A stretch of 64,000 nt of DNA from Sialis fuliginosa (GCA_961205875.1 OY540822.1:5706501-5770500); one strand, 5' to 3'. Counted from the stretch's first letter, positions 12,701 through 27,700 are shown. Numbers and translations: made by a program. The notes: generated from the sequence alone by a model not told the origin.

Positions 12701-15700
12701 ACTTAATTTGTGTGCACGACATGAAATATCTGATTTAAAAGAACTATGTGTGTATTAAAAATGTATTTTGAATGTCCAAAAACAGTCCCCTGGAGTGTCA
12801 CAAAACCAAAACAGTTGCTATTGAATTCATTAACTACAATACTAGCCTTGTAAATCAATTAAATCATTTCACAATTTGATCAATATTAAACGATAAATTA
12901 TTAGTTCTTCATAAAAACTTAATTAAACTATATTTTAAATATTTAAATTTGATCTAAAGTTTGTCCCAAAATTTGATGACAGTCCCCCTGTCTAAATTTT
13001 TAATTACGTGCCACGTCGTCTACAGCAAAGACGGACATGTTAGTGCATGTAACGAATCGCCAACGATCTAAAGTTAGCTCTTTTACCGCCAAAAGTACCC
13101 TGACGCGATTTTGATCAGTGTTAAACGAGCTTTGGGCGAAAGAGTACGCTTGGGTACACAACGATGAACAGTCCTCTGGTGAGTATTATTTTTCTTTGTT
13201 TTGTGTATTTTGATTATCTATTAAGTGTATCGTTTTAAATAAAATGGTAGATATTGATTCTATACAGCAAAATTATGTAATAATTAATGGATTTTAATAT
13301 ACCATAACATTCAATCAAATTAAACAGTCCCCTGACGACAGTCCCCTGCTATATAAGGGGACAAGAAACCGTTTCATTCTTCAGATGACTGTCTCAATGA
13401 TCTGTATATCTTTGTTTTAGGTTCAGAAGGTTTGAGAATTAAGTCCATGACCATCGTAATGAGGAATTTAAGCTGTTTTCATGACGATAATGACTGTCAA
13501 CATTTAAGCATATCTATGTCTTATCACTTTACTTAAAACGTTCCTTAAATTTGTTAAGACTGATGTTTAGTTAATTAAAAGACTTGATTTTATTTTAGGG
13601 ACCCTCTTTTGAACAATTATTTTTCAGGGACCCCTCATGACAGAAAAACAAAGAAAATCGTTAAATACTAATTAATCGTTGGTAAATAGAAATGTAAAAG
13701 TACTTTCATTTATGCCAAATATGTTTCACGGACCCCTGCCAAAAGTTCGCTGTTATAGTAGCTTAAATATGTATTACAGAGGTTTATTCATGTTTAAGTA
13801 GTATTAAATCCAAAGAATACTCATAGTCATAGATTCGCAAGAACGAACTGCAACAACGGAAACCATTTCGCTTATAAAGATCCCAGGTAGCAATATGACA
13901 AGCTCAATTAAAGAAGAAGCTAGAACAGAATGGAATATGAAATGGACTGATAGCGTAAAAATTAAAGGACAAAGATACGGATGGATTCACCCCAGTATCC
14001 CCAGAAAACAATGGTATGAAGTTGAAAATGTATCCAAGGGAATGATGGTATGCATATCCAGAATGAAGTTTAATCACGCCAAGACAAACAAATATCTTCA
14101 CAAAATTAAAAAAAGCAGATACAGACAAATGCACATGCGATAACATATATACGCAAGACATAGAACATTTGATATTTCAATGTACTCTTCATGACTCAAA
14201 TAGAACAGTCATGTTAGATGAACTAAAAGAAAAAGGTGTTTATCCACCTTTGAGTCTGATCCCTATACTGGCCTCGTTAGACATAGAGTTGTACAACATC
14301 ATATATAAGTTCATTAGAAATAGTCAAATACAATTGTAACCAGCCAGTTTAAGTTGTAATACCGTCCGGGTGGGGAATGGAAAGTCCCACATATAATCAA
14401 CCAGATAGTATGCGGGAATGGAACCTCCTCCTCCCCCCCATAGTCGGTATAGTATAAGCTCCTATTGTGTGATCCTTAAAAAAACTCCATGCACGATAAT
14501 TCTTACTTCAGCCAACCGTATCTCAAAATCCTGAAGCTTTATGAGATTTTGCCCATTGAGACATTTAATCAGAGGGACAAAATACGCAACATATCAAAAA
14601 TTTAATCAATTTAACGGAAGTCAGTTTCCCATAAGGAAGATGCGGGGTCCTTTAAAAGGTGAAAGTGGTTGGAAATCATGAACAACATGTTAGACCCGGC
14701 AGACTATTAAAAATATGTTAATTGCTATGCTTAATGAATTTTTGAAATTAGTTAAAAAAACAATGAATATACCTTACAAAACACCTGCATGAAATTTACA
14801 CAGTTTATAGTAAATAATGTACCATTTTTGAAAAAAAAATGCTGCTTAGCAATTTTTGGTAATTACCTTGTCTGCCTTAAATTTTTATAAGCTACAATTT
14901 TTAACAAAAGTATGTCACATAACACCTTTTTTTATTTAAAAAAAAGATGTTTGAGTTCTCTCCTATCTGTTAAAACTTATCTAACTGGAAATTTTTGTTA
15001 ATCACCTTGTCTGCTTTAATTTTGAATGTACAGCATCCATGCATGAGATATATGTCAGGTTCAACCGTTGGCATCACATAACATCTTTTTTTTTAAATAA
15101 AGTTTGAGACCTCCACTATGCATATAAAGTATGTCATCGAAAACATGGTTTTTACTATGTCAGTCTTAATTTTTAAGCGCCGTGCCAATGATTTTTTTGG
15201 TTTAAATAGCTTATACGCCGGCCGCGAAAAAAACACCATCTTGTAGAAATATAAATGTATGTATAATATTTAATACAATATAAGATTACAAGAATAATAA
15301 TACTGTAAATAGTAGTTGATGATGTTTTCCGAAGGTTGCTAGACTGTCAGGCTATCGTAGCATAAATGCTTTCCAAAAATTGCTAAGCAGCATTTTTTTT
15401 TTCAAAAATTGTACATTATTTATCAAAAACTGTAAATTTCATGCAGGTGTTTTGTAAGGTATATTCGTTGTTTTTAAAAACTAATTTCAAAAATTCATTA
15501 AGCGAGACAATTAAGATATTTTTAATAGCCTGCCGGGTCTAACATGTTGTTCACATGATTTCCAACCATTTTCATCTTTTAAATTTGAGGTGTTTGATGA
15601 CGTACCATTTTTTGTTATCAGAGCTCGGTCTATTAAAGTTTTAGTTGAAATTATCTTGAGTTGCGTCTGGTCTGATTATTCCCGAGTTAGTTTTTATTAG

Positions 15701-18700
15701 CAATAAAATTCAGATGTTTTAAATCGTATAGAAGCACAACTAAAGTGGTGCACATTTTGTTTCAGGTGGTGGTAGAAAGCCAGGACGCAGCCCAGGAGTA
15801 TGACGACATTACAGTGGATGAAGGGTCTCAAGTGAATCCTGATCTCCATTTCGACTCCAAATTGACGCACTTGTATGTGATGACTGAAAAACGGGTATGT
15901 AATAAATTTTTATAAGAATGTACATATAATGTCAAAAAATCACCTCCCGCAATCAATTTTGACTATTTCAAAAATGATAAAACATAAGGGTGAAATTTTT
16001 TTTATTTTTTTATTTTCAAATAAAAAATTGCAGATAATGTTATTTTCTATAATTTATGTCCCGTTAATTCTTTTATTTCTCGTATCAATTAGCCAGACTG
16101 AGTACGAATAATTTTGTAGCAGTCATAATAGTTACAGTAAAGAAAGTTATTAACAAGTTTTATTGTTACAGGTATCGAAAGTGAAAGTACAAGAATGCAG
16201 CGTCTACACAACTTGCTTGGAATGCTTGGGGGCTAAGGACCCCTACTGTGGATGGTGTTTATTAGAAAACAAGTAAGTGTCTCGTTCTCGTCCTAGTCCG
16301 TAATGCCCGGCCTACACGAGGCTAGTTTTTCAAGCTAGGATAGCAAGCTAGTGCTAGTAACTCTATCCCCGTGTAAACTAAACTAGCTTTGTTTTTAAGA
16401 TAGCAAGCTAGTGAAAAAGCTAGTAAGCTAGCATCTCAAGCCAGGATAGTTTAATAGGATGGGGTTCTATTTTTTAAGCTAGTAGCCCCCCCCCCCCCCC
16501 ACCACCGATTTATTATCCTGGCTTTAATGCCCCGCCTACACGAGGCTAGTTTTTCAAGCTAGTGCTAGTAACCTAGCAAGCTAGTAACTCTATCCCCATG
16601 TAAACTAAACTAGCTTTGTTTTTAAGCTAGCAAGCTAGTAAGCTAGCATCTCAAGCCAGGATAGTTTAACCCTTTCATGCATACATTTTTCTTTGGGTTC
16701 AATGGACTTGAAATTTGTCACTCGGGGGTTTTTGGGGTCGCTGATGACGAATCTGAGCACAGAATTTCAAAATTCAAAATGGCGGATCCAATATGGCGGA
16801 CAAAAGTACAAAAAGTTGCTCGAGGAAAGTGAAAGTGGGCACTCGGGGGTTCAAAACGGCGGATATGTTGGATGAAAATATTTTGTAGCACTCAGTAAAG
16901 CCCTTGGCACGGAGAGAGGCAAGGGAACTCTTCGATAACAAAAATCACCCCGATAAACATTGTTCCTGTGGAAGGGTCATTTTGAATTTTGAAATTTTGA
17001 CTTCAGATTCATAATCAGCGACCTCAAAAACCTTTATAAAGCTGATTACCGATTTTTTAACTGTAATAGATTTGCCACAGTTACATTTAATCTGCAAAAT
17101 AGCTACTTTTTTGCTCTTTATTTATTTATAAAATGCAGTAATTATTTAAAAAAAGCGCATATTACTTTTTTTTATAACAATTGATGTCCTAGGATACTTA
17201 CGAAATGAATTTAGTCAATATATGTAAGTGCATGAAATATATTTTATAATATTAAAAAAACTGAATTAGAAAAGGTGTTGCTGTACAGCAACACTATGCA
17301 ACAAACGGTTAATAAATAGTTTAAAGCTAATAGCGCCCCCCACCACCGAATTTACTATCCTAGCTTTATGTGCTGGCTTTGTGTGGACGACGAAGCTAGT
17401 ACACGATCGACTTGTGTAGTGTAATAACACGTTCTGCAGTTTATAAGAAGCTGTCAATAATGCCTAAACTTAATAATGAAGATAATTTAAAATTTATACA
17501 ACTGTACCGCAAAGAAGAATGTTTGTGGAACGCCAGTATAAGACAATATAAAGACAGGTGTATGCGTGAAACATCACTGCAAAAACTGAATGCTGCATTA
17601 ATAACAATCGGAATTAAAATGAATACTCAAGAAATTAAAAATAAAATTAAAAATTTAAGGGCGACTTATTGCCAAGAGCTGTCAAAAATTGAAAAATCAA
17701 CCAAATCCGGAGCAGGTGCTAAATATGAGTATAAACCTAAAATGAATTGGTTTGAGGAAATGCACAGTTTTATAAAAAAAAATGTGCCAATGAAGCAACT
17801 GTTTGAGTCTAATTGTGTTTCTTCTGCGAACACAGTCCATCTTTTCCCACGGGCTTGTTACGTGCAATGTTATTTGTGCAATGATACTGGCTCAATATTC
17901 AAGCATCGTGTATACCGCTCTAGCTTGCTATCCTAGCTTGAAAAACTAGCCTCGTGTAAGCCGAGCATAATTGTGTTTATTCATACACATCTATTCAGGG
18001 CCGGATTAAGAAAGCGCGGGGCCCATAGCAAATGTTATAATAATAATAATAATAATAATAATATTTTTATTTGACAGAGACCAGTACAGGTGTACAAAAA
18101 GTCAAGACAGAAGTATTATAAAAAAAAAACAAAAAAAAAAAATAATATAATATAAAAATAAATATAAAAAGGCCCTTGGCATTGGCGTGGGGGGGGGGGG
18201 GGGGGGGTGAAAGTCTGAGTATCAACGATTGAAAAAATTTCTATGTCGACTGGAAAATATAATATACATTAAAAACTGATGACCTTTTTTTTTTTTTTGG
18301 TCATACCGATTGAAATTTTAGAATTTATAAATTAAAAATTTTGGACTACATAAAAATAAAAACTTGAAGAGCTTTTTTTTTTTAGTCGCGTTACTCATTT
18401 TTTATTTCCCTTTTTTTTAATATGCTATATTAAACTAAAAAAATCAGATATTTTTCCGGAAAGTCGCGGGGCTCGTAGCATTTGCTACTCCTGCTACGTT
18501 GTTAATCCGGCCCTGCATCTATTCTATATGTCAAATAGCATTCTCAATTAAATCTTACGTTACACAATCTTGATTTTCAAATGAAAATGTAAAGTAACAT
18601 ACACTCATCCAAAGAATTAAAGGAACAAGAATTTAAACATTTTTTTTGGGTGTTTTTTGAAGTGCTGTATCTTTGTGAAAAATGGTCGTATCGAAATAAA

Positions 18701-21700
18701 ACAAAAAGCATTTTAAAGCTTCAAGTTTCTAGTTTTGAGATTTTTTAGCATAATTTTTTTTGAGTTACGGTTATCGCGCAATCAAAAGAAATAGTGCGAC
18801 ACAAAAATTTTCCAATTTTTTACATTTTTTTAAAGGGTCCGCGGGCTCGGGAAATTTTTTTTCAGTTAAACCAATGCATTGGTCAGTTAACTTGCTTATT
18901 CAGCTTTAATTTGTTTTTTTTTTTGGTCTCTCTCAATTTTTTTTTGCCGAGATCTCTGACTTTAAATGAAAAATGATTCCTTTGTCTTCGATCATCAATA
19001 TATCAGCAACTAATGATTAAACAGTAAATTTAAGGGCAGTTTTAAAAACTTGAATAAATTTCCTACAAGACCCTTTCATGACTTTATTAGAAAAAAATTT
19101 TTTTTTACCCTCACCATTAGTTTGAAAAAGTCCAAAAAAGTGACCTTTTATGCTCTTTTAGTAAATCTATCGCTACTTTACAAATATTGATGGAAAGACT
19201 AATGTTGCCAGGTAGTTTTGCAGCTTAATGTACCCCCAACAGTCCTGTAAATTTTGAAATTGATCCATTGAACCGTTTTTCCTGACCGATTGATCAAATT
19301 TTGCTTGCGTATTAATTCAATTCCAGCATGCGAGACAAAATTATTTTACAATTTCGTACGGTTCCCGCTGCGAAAGAATTAATTGATGCAATTAATTCAA
19401 GATGAGTAAAATTATGGTACGCAAAAGCCGAATCGTGTCAAAAATGAGTCAGTATTGTTTCTTGAAATGTTTTAAAAATTTTGAAAAAAAAATTCAAAAT
19501 TAAAAAAAAAATTATTTTTTTAATTTTTTGGAATTTTTTTTCTCCATTTCAAACATAACAGGTAACTAATGCAAAACTGTAAAAAAAATTAAAAATCGAA
19601 AATCGTTTTTTTCATTTTGATGATGATTACACAATGTTATGTTCCAGTCTGTTACACAATACACTTGTTCCTTTAATTGTTTTGTAAAACTTTGATCAAT
19701 CGGTCAGGAAAAACGGTTTGATGGATCAATTTCAAAATTTACAGGACTGTTGGGGGTATATTAAGCTGCAAAACTACCTGGCAACATTAGTATTTCCATC
19801 AATATTTGTAAAGTAGCGATAGATTTACTAAAAGAACATAAAAAGTCACTTTTTTGGACTTTTTCAAACTAATGGTGAGGGTAAAAAAAAATTGTTTTCT
19901 AATAAAGTCATGAAAGGGTCTTGTAGGAAATTTATTCAAGTTTTTAAAACTGCCCTTAAATTTACTGTTTAATCATTAGTTGCTGATATATTGATGATCG
20001 AAGACAAAAGAATCATTTTTCATTTAAAGTCAGATATCTCGGCAAAAAAAAATTGAGAGAGACCAAAAAAAAAACAAATTAAAGCTGAATAAGCAAGTTA
20101 ACTGACCAATGTATTGGTTTAACTGAAAAAAAATTTCCCAAGCCCGCGGACCCTTTAAAAAAATGTAAAAAATTGGAAAATTTTTGTGTCGCACTATTTC
20201 TTTTGATTGCGCGATAACCGTAACTCAAAAAAAATTATGCTAAAAAATCTCAAAACTAGAAACTTGAAGCTTTAAAATGCTTTTTGTTTTATTTCGATAC
20301 GACCATTTTTCACAAAGATACAGCACTTCAAAAAACACCCAAAAAAAATGTTTAAATTCTTGTTCCTTTAATTGTTTGGATGAGTGTATATTAAAGATTT
20401 TTAATTTCTTAATTTTATTTAAAATCAGGCCCTCAATTATTTACTATTGTCCAAATTAACAAATCATAATTAATGTATCATATATATTATATATCATGAG
20501 TGACATATCGGATATAATTAACAATAATTTTCGTGATATTTTCTCGTACAATATTTTTTAGCTACTGTAATCGAAACTCAGTTTGAGTCATATTTACTGT
20601 CTTTACCTATAGATCACTTTTAAACTAACTTTACTAATTAATAGTTCCCAATTTGAAATTGATAAGTCTCAATTTGAAATTGATTATTTACATTTTGAAA
20701 TTGAATAGTCTTAATTTTGAAATTTATTATTCCCAATTTAAAATTGAATAGTCTCAATTTGAACTTGAAAAAGTATAATTAAATAAGTTTTATTTTTTTA
20801 ATATTAATTTACTATTTTATTTAAATAGTTTAAAACATTTTTTAAACTTAATTGAAAAACCCGACTAAAAACCGGTTTACCGGTTTTTCACTTTATGAAA
20901 AACCGAAAACCGGGTTTTGTAATTTTTTCGGGTTTTTGTATGCCCTAGTAATCACCGTATATACAGCGTGTTACAATTATAAGTTTACACGTATGGTAAC
21001 GCGAGTTACACGTATGATAATGCGTGTTACACGTATGAAAATACGACATAATCACCGTGTATACACGAGCCAAAAAAATATAAATAAAGAGCGAAAAATA
21101 AAATAAATAATAAAGTAGAGGCAAAAAAAATCAATCTCGTCGTAAATTGATGTTTTTTAATCTTTCTAAATGTAATAGTTTATTAAATACTATTTTTATT
21201 TGTAGATGTAGCCTACGTTCTGATTGCCAAGACGCAGCAAAGGATCCCTTTTATTGGATTAGGTATAAAAGTGGTCGCTGCACAACGATAACAACAGTGA
21301 CCCCAAACCAGTTACAACGGACAACAGCTAGAAGGGTAAATATTTTTTGTCTATTATACAGGGTTTTTGTTTCGACGATACGAATATTTTGAAGAAAGGT
21401 AGAATGAGTCATTTGGAAGTGATTAAGCAATAATTATACCTATATACAAAGTACACCAGTTTTTTTCATATTGGCCATTTTAGTAAATTAAAAAACCAAA
21501 AAAAAAAAACAGATTTATACATGTTAATGACAAAATTTCAAAAGTTAAAAAGCCCATATTATTCAAACAAGACTTTTATATTACTTAAATGTTTATTCTG
21601 CACTATCAGATCAAATTCAAATTTATGAATAACAAAAATAAAAAATGGCTGCAGTTCAACATTTAAAAACTTATAAAACTTTGATAAAATTATTTCATTA

Positions 21701-24700
21701 AAAGAAAAACATTGTCACTCAACACGTGTTTCGACTTCACAAGAAGTCCTTATCAGGATGATTTTAAAAACTGCTCTATTTTATACCCTTTCGAAAAACC
21801 TACCATAATACCTACATGAACTGGCTATTTAATAAATATTACCTACACATTTGCAATTAGGCTCAAATGACGCAGAACTGAGTTATACAAAGACAAAAGG
21901 AACATTTTTTTTAAATTTGGTCCTGTTAACTACGCTAAATTTGCAGTTAAACAATAAAAATGTTTATTACATAACCTAAAAAACTTACTTATATAAAACC
22001 CTAAATGACGGTACATCATTTTTGATTTTTTTTTTATAATTCAATTTTATATGCATTTTTGAGTAATTTGTATAGTATGAAACACATAATATAATTTTTA
22101 TTATTTTAAAATATACGATTTTAAATGTTTTCGCAATGTAAAGACAAGCTTGCAAGTTCTTTAGTTAAAAACCTTAAGAAAACGAACCATAAATCATAAT
22201 TTCAGTGATACTTTGTTACTGGCATCATGCCTATAGTTTGGAAAACTTTCATCAATCGGTCCGGAAAAACGGTTCGATGAATCAATTTCAAAATTGACAA
22301 GACTGTTGGGAGTACATTAAGCTAATAAAATACCTGGCAATATTAGTCTTCCCATCAATATTTGTAAAGTAGCGATAGATTTACTAAAAGACCTGAAAAG
22401 TCATTTTTGTAGTTTTTTCAAACTAATGGTGAGGGTAAAAAAAATTTTTTTCTAATAAAGTCATGAAATGGTTTGTAGGAAATTTTAAAACTACCCTTAA
22501 ATTTACTGTTTAATCAATAGTTGCTGATATATTGATGATCGAAGAATCTTTTTTCATTTAAAGTCAGATATCTCAGCAAAAAATTGACGTAGAGGGACCA
22601 AAAAAAAAACAAGTTAAAGCTGAATAAACAAGTTAACTGACCAATGCAATGGTTTAAACTGAAAAAAATTTCTCGAGCTCGTGGACCTTTAAGAAAAATA
22701 AAAAAATTGGAAAATTTTTGTCTCCCACTATTTCTTATGATTGCGCGATAATCGTAACTCAAAAATATTTTATGCTAAAAAATCTCAAAGCTAGAAATTT
22801 GAAGCTTTAAAATGCTTTTTTAATCTCGATACGACCATTTTTCACAGAGATACAGTTCTTAAAAAATTTGTAATTGTTTGTTCCTTTATTATTTTGGATA
22901 AGTGTACATTAAATTAATAAGTACATACTTATACACAGCATATTTTCTATAATTTTAAATTGTGCACAAATTGGAAAATTTAGCTTCGCATTATTGCGTT
23001 CAGAGTTAATTTAAAACGATACTTACTTATACTTATATTTTACATTTAACGTTTAATTTATCCTAAAAGTAAAGTAGATATTTTGTACGATAGAAGAAAT
23101 CGAACTACGAATTACTCACAGATTGAAGCAAAACTTAATTTCATTTATACCTACTTTCAGAAAACAAGATTTTTTTTATATTCAACCATATAATGTCAAA
23201 TAAAATATACAATAAATTAATTATTTCAGTTGGAGTTGGTGATTGAAAGTCTTCCAACATTATCCAGCCAATTTCTATGCGTTTTTACAGTTCTAGACAA
23301 AACACTGATTACAAACGCAACGCAGAAACCCTATGGAGTCAATTGTATCACGCCAAGAACAGATGATTTGCCTTCAATACTCCCTGGACAGCGTATGTAT
23401 TATACATAGTTAGTTTTCAGTTTTAAACCTACCCAAAAATATTGAGTTAAACAAAAAAAAAACTAAATTCATTCTTCTAAAAAATAACAAACATAAAAAT
23501 CAAAACAGTCGGTGTCGGTTACTGGCTCCATTATTATTAAACTAGGAGCTTTGCGCCCCAATCGCTAATCGCGCCATATTTAGATACTCAAATTTACTCA
23601 GCTCAGCTTTCGGCTGCGACCATCGTACGGTGACCAGATTTTAGTTTTTGTAAACCCTGAGATTTAAATGAAGACCTTTTTATTTTTTTCGTTGACAGTT
23701 AAAAATTTCACTTTTGTACCCTCTGCTATTTTTGGTGACATTTTTTCTTTTCGTGGTCATCATTATTACAAACCCCAAAGAAATTATAACAAATCCCAGA
23801 GACGGAGAAACGGTATACATACCCTGAGACTCCGGATAAAAACATTGGACTTGGTCACCCTATATATAGTATATATTATATTATACCCATACCATTATTA
23901 ATTAATTAATTTTGCTTTATGCAACCCGAGGTAAGTGTTATAAAGTGAAAAAGTAAAGTGAATAGGGATGGCTTCATCCCGTTCGAGTAGCGGTATCTTC
24001 ATTCAGGATCTCGAGCCTGATCCCGGAGGAACAGGTCACATTATCTCCACAGCCTTGAAAATCCTTATCAACGATGATGAAGTCAATGAAATGGACTACA
24101 CAGAACATGAAAGACAAAAAAGAAAACGTAAAACAATCGTACCCGATACCCAAGAATCATCTAAACAAGGGAAAACGCATGCTAATTCTCATCTAGGGCA
24201 AACAAAATCTACAAAAAATGTAGAAAAAGAAGACACGGACAAAAATGACCCCACCAGCACAAAGAATGCAATAATTTCAATCAAAACACAAAACAAAACG
24301 TTATTTTCAAGAGACAGACAAGGGGCCGTTTTTTGTCTATATGGAAGGGAAAGACAAAATGGTGGGCAAAATATTAGGTTGTTGCAAAAAAAATACACGT
24401 TTTTTATTATGAACTTTAAACTTACATATTTCAAAATATAATTAAGCTACTTAATCGAAATAAGAACCATTGGATTCGATACACTTTTCCCAATCAGAAA
24501 CAAGTTTGTTTATGTCGCTAACTTAAAACTCGAGAGTTCTGGAAGCAACAAATTGTTCGAGGGCACTTTTGGGATCTACTTGATTATTGAACTCTCTGCT
24601 TTGTAGGAAGTTGTCGAGGTTCTTTAAAAAGTGATAATCAGTGAGTGAGAGGTCCGATGAGTAAGATGGGTGAAGTAAGGGTTCGTATCCTAATTTGTTC

Positions 24701-27700
24701 AGCATTTGTAATGTCTCTTGTGCAACGTGTGGCCGCGCGTTGTCGTGTAGAAGTATAGGACTTTTCCTGTTGATTAATGCTGGACATATGGACCCTAATG
24801 TTTTATGCATTTCGTCAATTTGTTAACAATACCTTTCTGCTGTAATTATTTCACCAGGATTTAAGAAGTTATAGTGAATTAATCTCTGTACAGACCACCA
24901 AACGGGCACCATTATCTTTTTTGGATGCAAATTTGGCATTGGAAAGTTCATATTAAAATTCAAATAGTATATTTCATATTATATATTTTTTTAAATCTTC
25001 ATTAGTTTCAGAGTTATTTTAAATATATGATTATTTTGCACATTTTCATAGGGGTATTTCACCCACTTAAACCGTTTTACCGCAGCTAAGATAATTTTTT
25101 TCTCATTAGCCATGATCCATTCTAACTATATACAAAATTTAAACTCGATCCGAATATGCCACTTGAAAAGGTTCCCTTGTTAGTATAGCGGATATGTACA
25201 TTTGCAAACTTTGTTGACAATTATCTCGAGTTTAAAACGGCCAATCTCTTTAAAATTTCATGTTATGTTAAATATTATTGTTCTTTTTATCCCGTGAATT
25301 TTATTTAATATCCACCGAAATTGCAAAGTATTTATTCAAGCATTTAGGTGATCTTGATATGGATCTTAGCTTCTGTGTATAAGTTAAGAATCAATTAATT
25401 TTCAGGATAATTGTAATATAATATCGTATTATATTTTGTTACAGATCATTTCACTGCAAAACTGTCGGTCCGAATAACTTCCGGCCCGGACATTATAGCT
25501 ACAAATTTCACATTTTTCGACTGCAACACTTACAGTTCTTGCACCCAGTGCGTGTCTTCTTCTTTTCCCTGCGATTGGTGCGTCAACGGACACAGATGTA
25601 CCCACGACAATGCAGAAAACTGTCGTAACGAAATTCTGGTAACCAGAGTGAGCCGAATAGGCCCGAGTTATAGGTCAGGGCCGGCTTTCTGCCCGACTAT
25701 CAACTCGACTGTCGGAAGGTCCCCCGAGATCCTGGTTCCGTCCGGGATCAAGAAGTCTATACGAGTCAAAGTGCATATCATTGATCCGTTTATAGTCCAA
25801 ACTAGGTTTGTCTGCCAGTTTAATATCGAAGGAAGGGTGACGAGTGTTAATGCGGTCCTCATTAAGGACACGATATACTGCGATCTCATGGAGTTCTCTT
25901 ATACATCTAAGACCCCCAATATAACGGCTACTTTTGCGATTATTTGGGGTGATTCGAAACCACTGGACAACCCAAGTAACGTACATGGTGAGTATTTATT
26001 TTATGATTAAATATAACTGGAAGTTAACAATTTTTTGCATTGTTTTTCAGTTGTGATTTACAGATGCCGAGATATGGCCAACGATTGTGGAATGTGTCTT
26101 GTTCTTGCTGAGAAATACGATTGCGGTTGGTGTCAAAGTTCCGATAGATGCGAAGCTAAATACCAGTGCGATATAGAGTCTGGATTTTGGCTGAACCGAA
26201 ACGAAACATGTCCGAATCCAACAATATTATCATTCAACCCTCAACTTGGTCCGTGGGAAGGAGGGACAAACATTACGATTCAGGGAATAAATCTGGGCAA
26301 AAACTTTGAAGATATTTATAACGGTGTGATAATAGCCGGTATTAACTGTCAGCCGTATAGAGAACTTTACGTTAAAACAAAAGTGATCGTTTGTAAAGTA
26401 GACGGTCCTGGATTAAATGAATACCGAAGTGGTCCAGTCGTAGTCAGAGTTGAAGATTACAGAGGTGAATCTAAACAGCATTTCCACTTTGTTGATCCCG
26501 TCATTGAAGGTATCAGTCCGAAAAATGGACCAAAATCAGGGGGTACAATGCTGAGGATTACTGGAAAATTCATGAACGCTGGTAGTAATATTGAAGCATT
26601 TATTGATGACCTACCGTGTAAAATTGTATCGTAAGTATTGCATTTATCTGTTTCATATCCGAATTAGAAAAATAAAATATAATAATTTTATTTTCAGAAC
26701 TGATAAACACGAGGCTTTATGTAAAACAAGTGCATCTGCTTCGCATCGTTCTGGAAAACTGAAGATGACATTCGATAAAGGAGACAGATTTTATGAAAAA
26801 GGACTTTTTGAATATGTAGAAGATCCCACAATTGAATCTGCTGAGTCTGGCATAGCCGGACAAATCAAAATACCTAAAGGAATTGTTGCTGGAGGTATAA
26901 AAATATCAGTAACCGGAAAAAATCTAGCTTACATCCAAAATCCACAGATGTATGTTTATTACGAACAGAAAATGTTTGTTAGTGTAAGTATATTTGTTTG
27001 TTTTATTATTTATTAATCTAATAATTAACTTGATTGTAGCAATGCTCGATATTGAGTAACACAAATATGGCTTGTGATTCACCTGCGATTGAAGCAGATG
27101 ATTCTAAATTAGACCCGGAAAAACCTCTGGAATTGGAATATGGATTCAGAATGGATAACGTTTTAGGTGTTCAGAATTTATCAGTACGTGCAGGTTATAA
27201 TTCATTTTTGCTTTACCCGAATCCGATGTACGACAAGTTTGAAGAAGATGTCAAATATTACAAATCGGATTATTTGACAATAAACGTAAGTATTTAAAAT
27301 AAACAATATGTAAAATATATAACTGATTCTTATTATTCTTCCAGGGACAACATTTAGACCGGGCTTGCCAAGAATCTGACGTGGTTGTGCAAATCGGTAA
27401 CAGTTACTGCAATGTAACATCTTTATCAAGGCAGCAACTGACTTGTCGGCCGCCGAAAACGCAGCCGTTAGCAATAGATGAAAACGGGGAACCTACTGAT
27501 CAAGAGCTGTCTGAAATTGTGGTGACCGTCGGGGGGACGCTTAAGTTTAAAATAGGGAAACTATCTTATGCCTCTCTGATGGGACAAGATGGGCCTCTTT
27601 CTAATCCTGTGATGTTCGGTGTCATAGCTGGTATTTCAATTCTCGTTATAATTATTGTAGCATTCTTAATGGCATATCAGAGGAAATCCACGGAGAGTAA

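Larger units (their letters stand above)
12445..14645. repeat. Long inverted repeat arms enclosing LINE debris
   Basis: About 150 bp at 12445-12597 (including TCCGTTAAATTGATTGAATT and CTCCTAAAGCTTCAGGATTT) is repeated in inverse orientation at about 14489-14645. The 1.9 kb between the arms contains a LINE 3' fragment and a repeated CAGTCCCCTG motif. It could be one large foldback transposon or an old inverted duplication. Confidence 0.55.
16304..17967. mobile_element. PIF/Harbinger-type element carrying a MADF ORF, no transposase
   Basis: Near-perfect terminal inverted repeats of about 48 bp begin TGCCCGGCCTACACGAGGCT at 16304 and end with the complement at 17967. They are flanked by the trinucleotide TAA (16301-16303 and 17968-17970), the PIF/Harbinger target rule. 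A second copy of the left end lies inside at about 16531. The element encodes only a MADF-type protein, and no DDE transposase is present, so it is internally deleted and non-autonomous. It lies 31 nt inside plexin intron 5. Confidence 0.7.

Noticed and set aside
25668..25986. Minus-strand frames opposite plexin exon 8
   Set aside because: They are shadows of a strongly conserved plus-strand exon.
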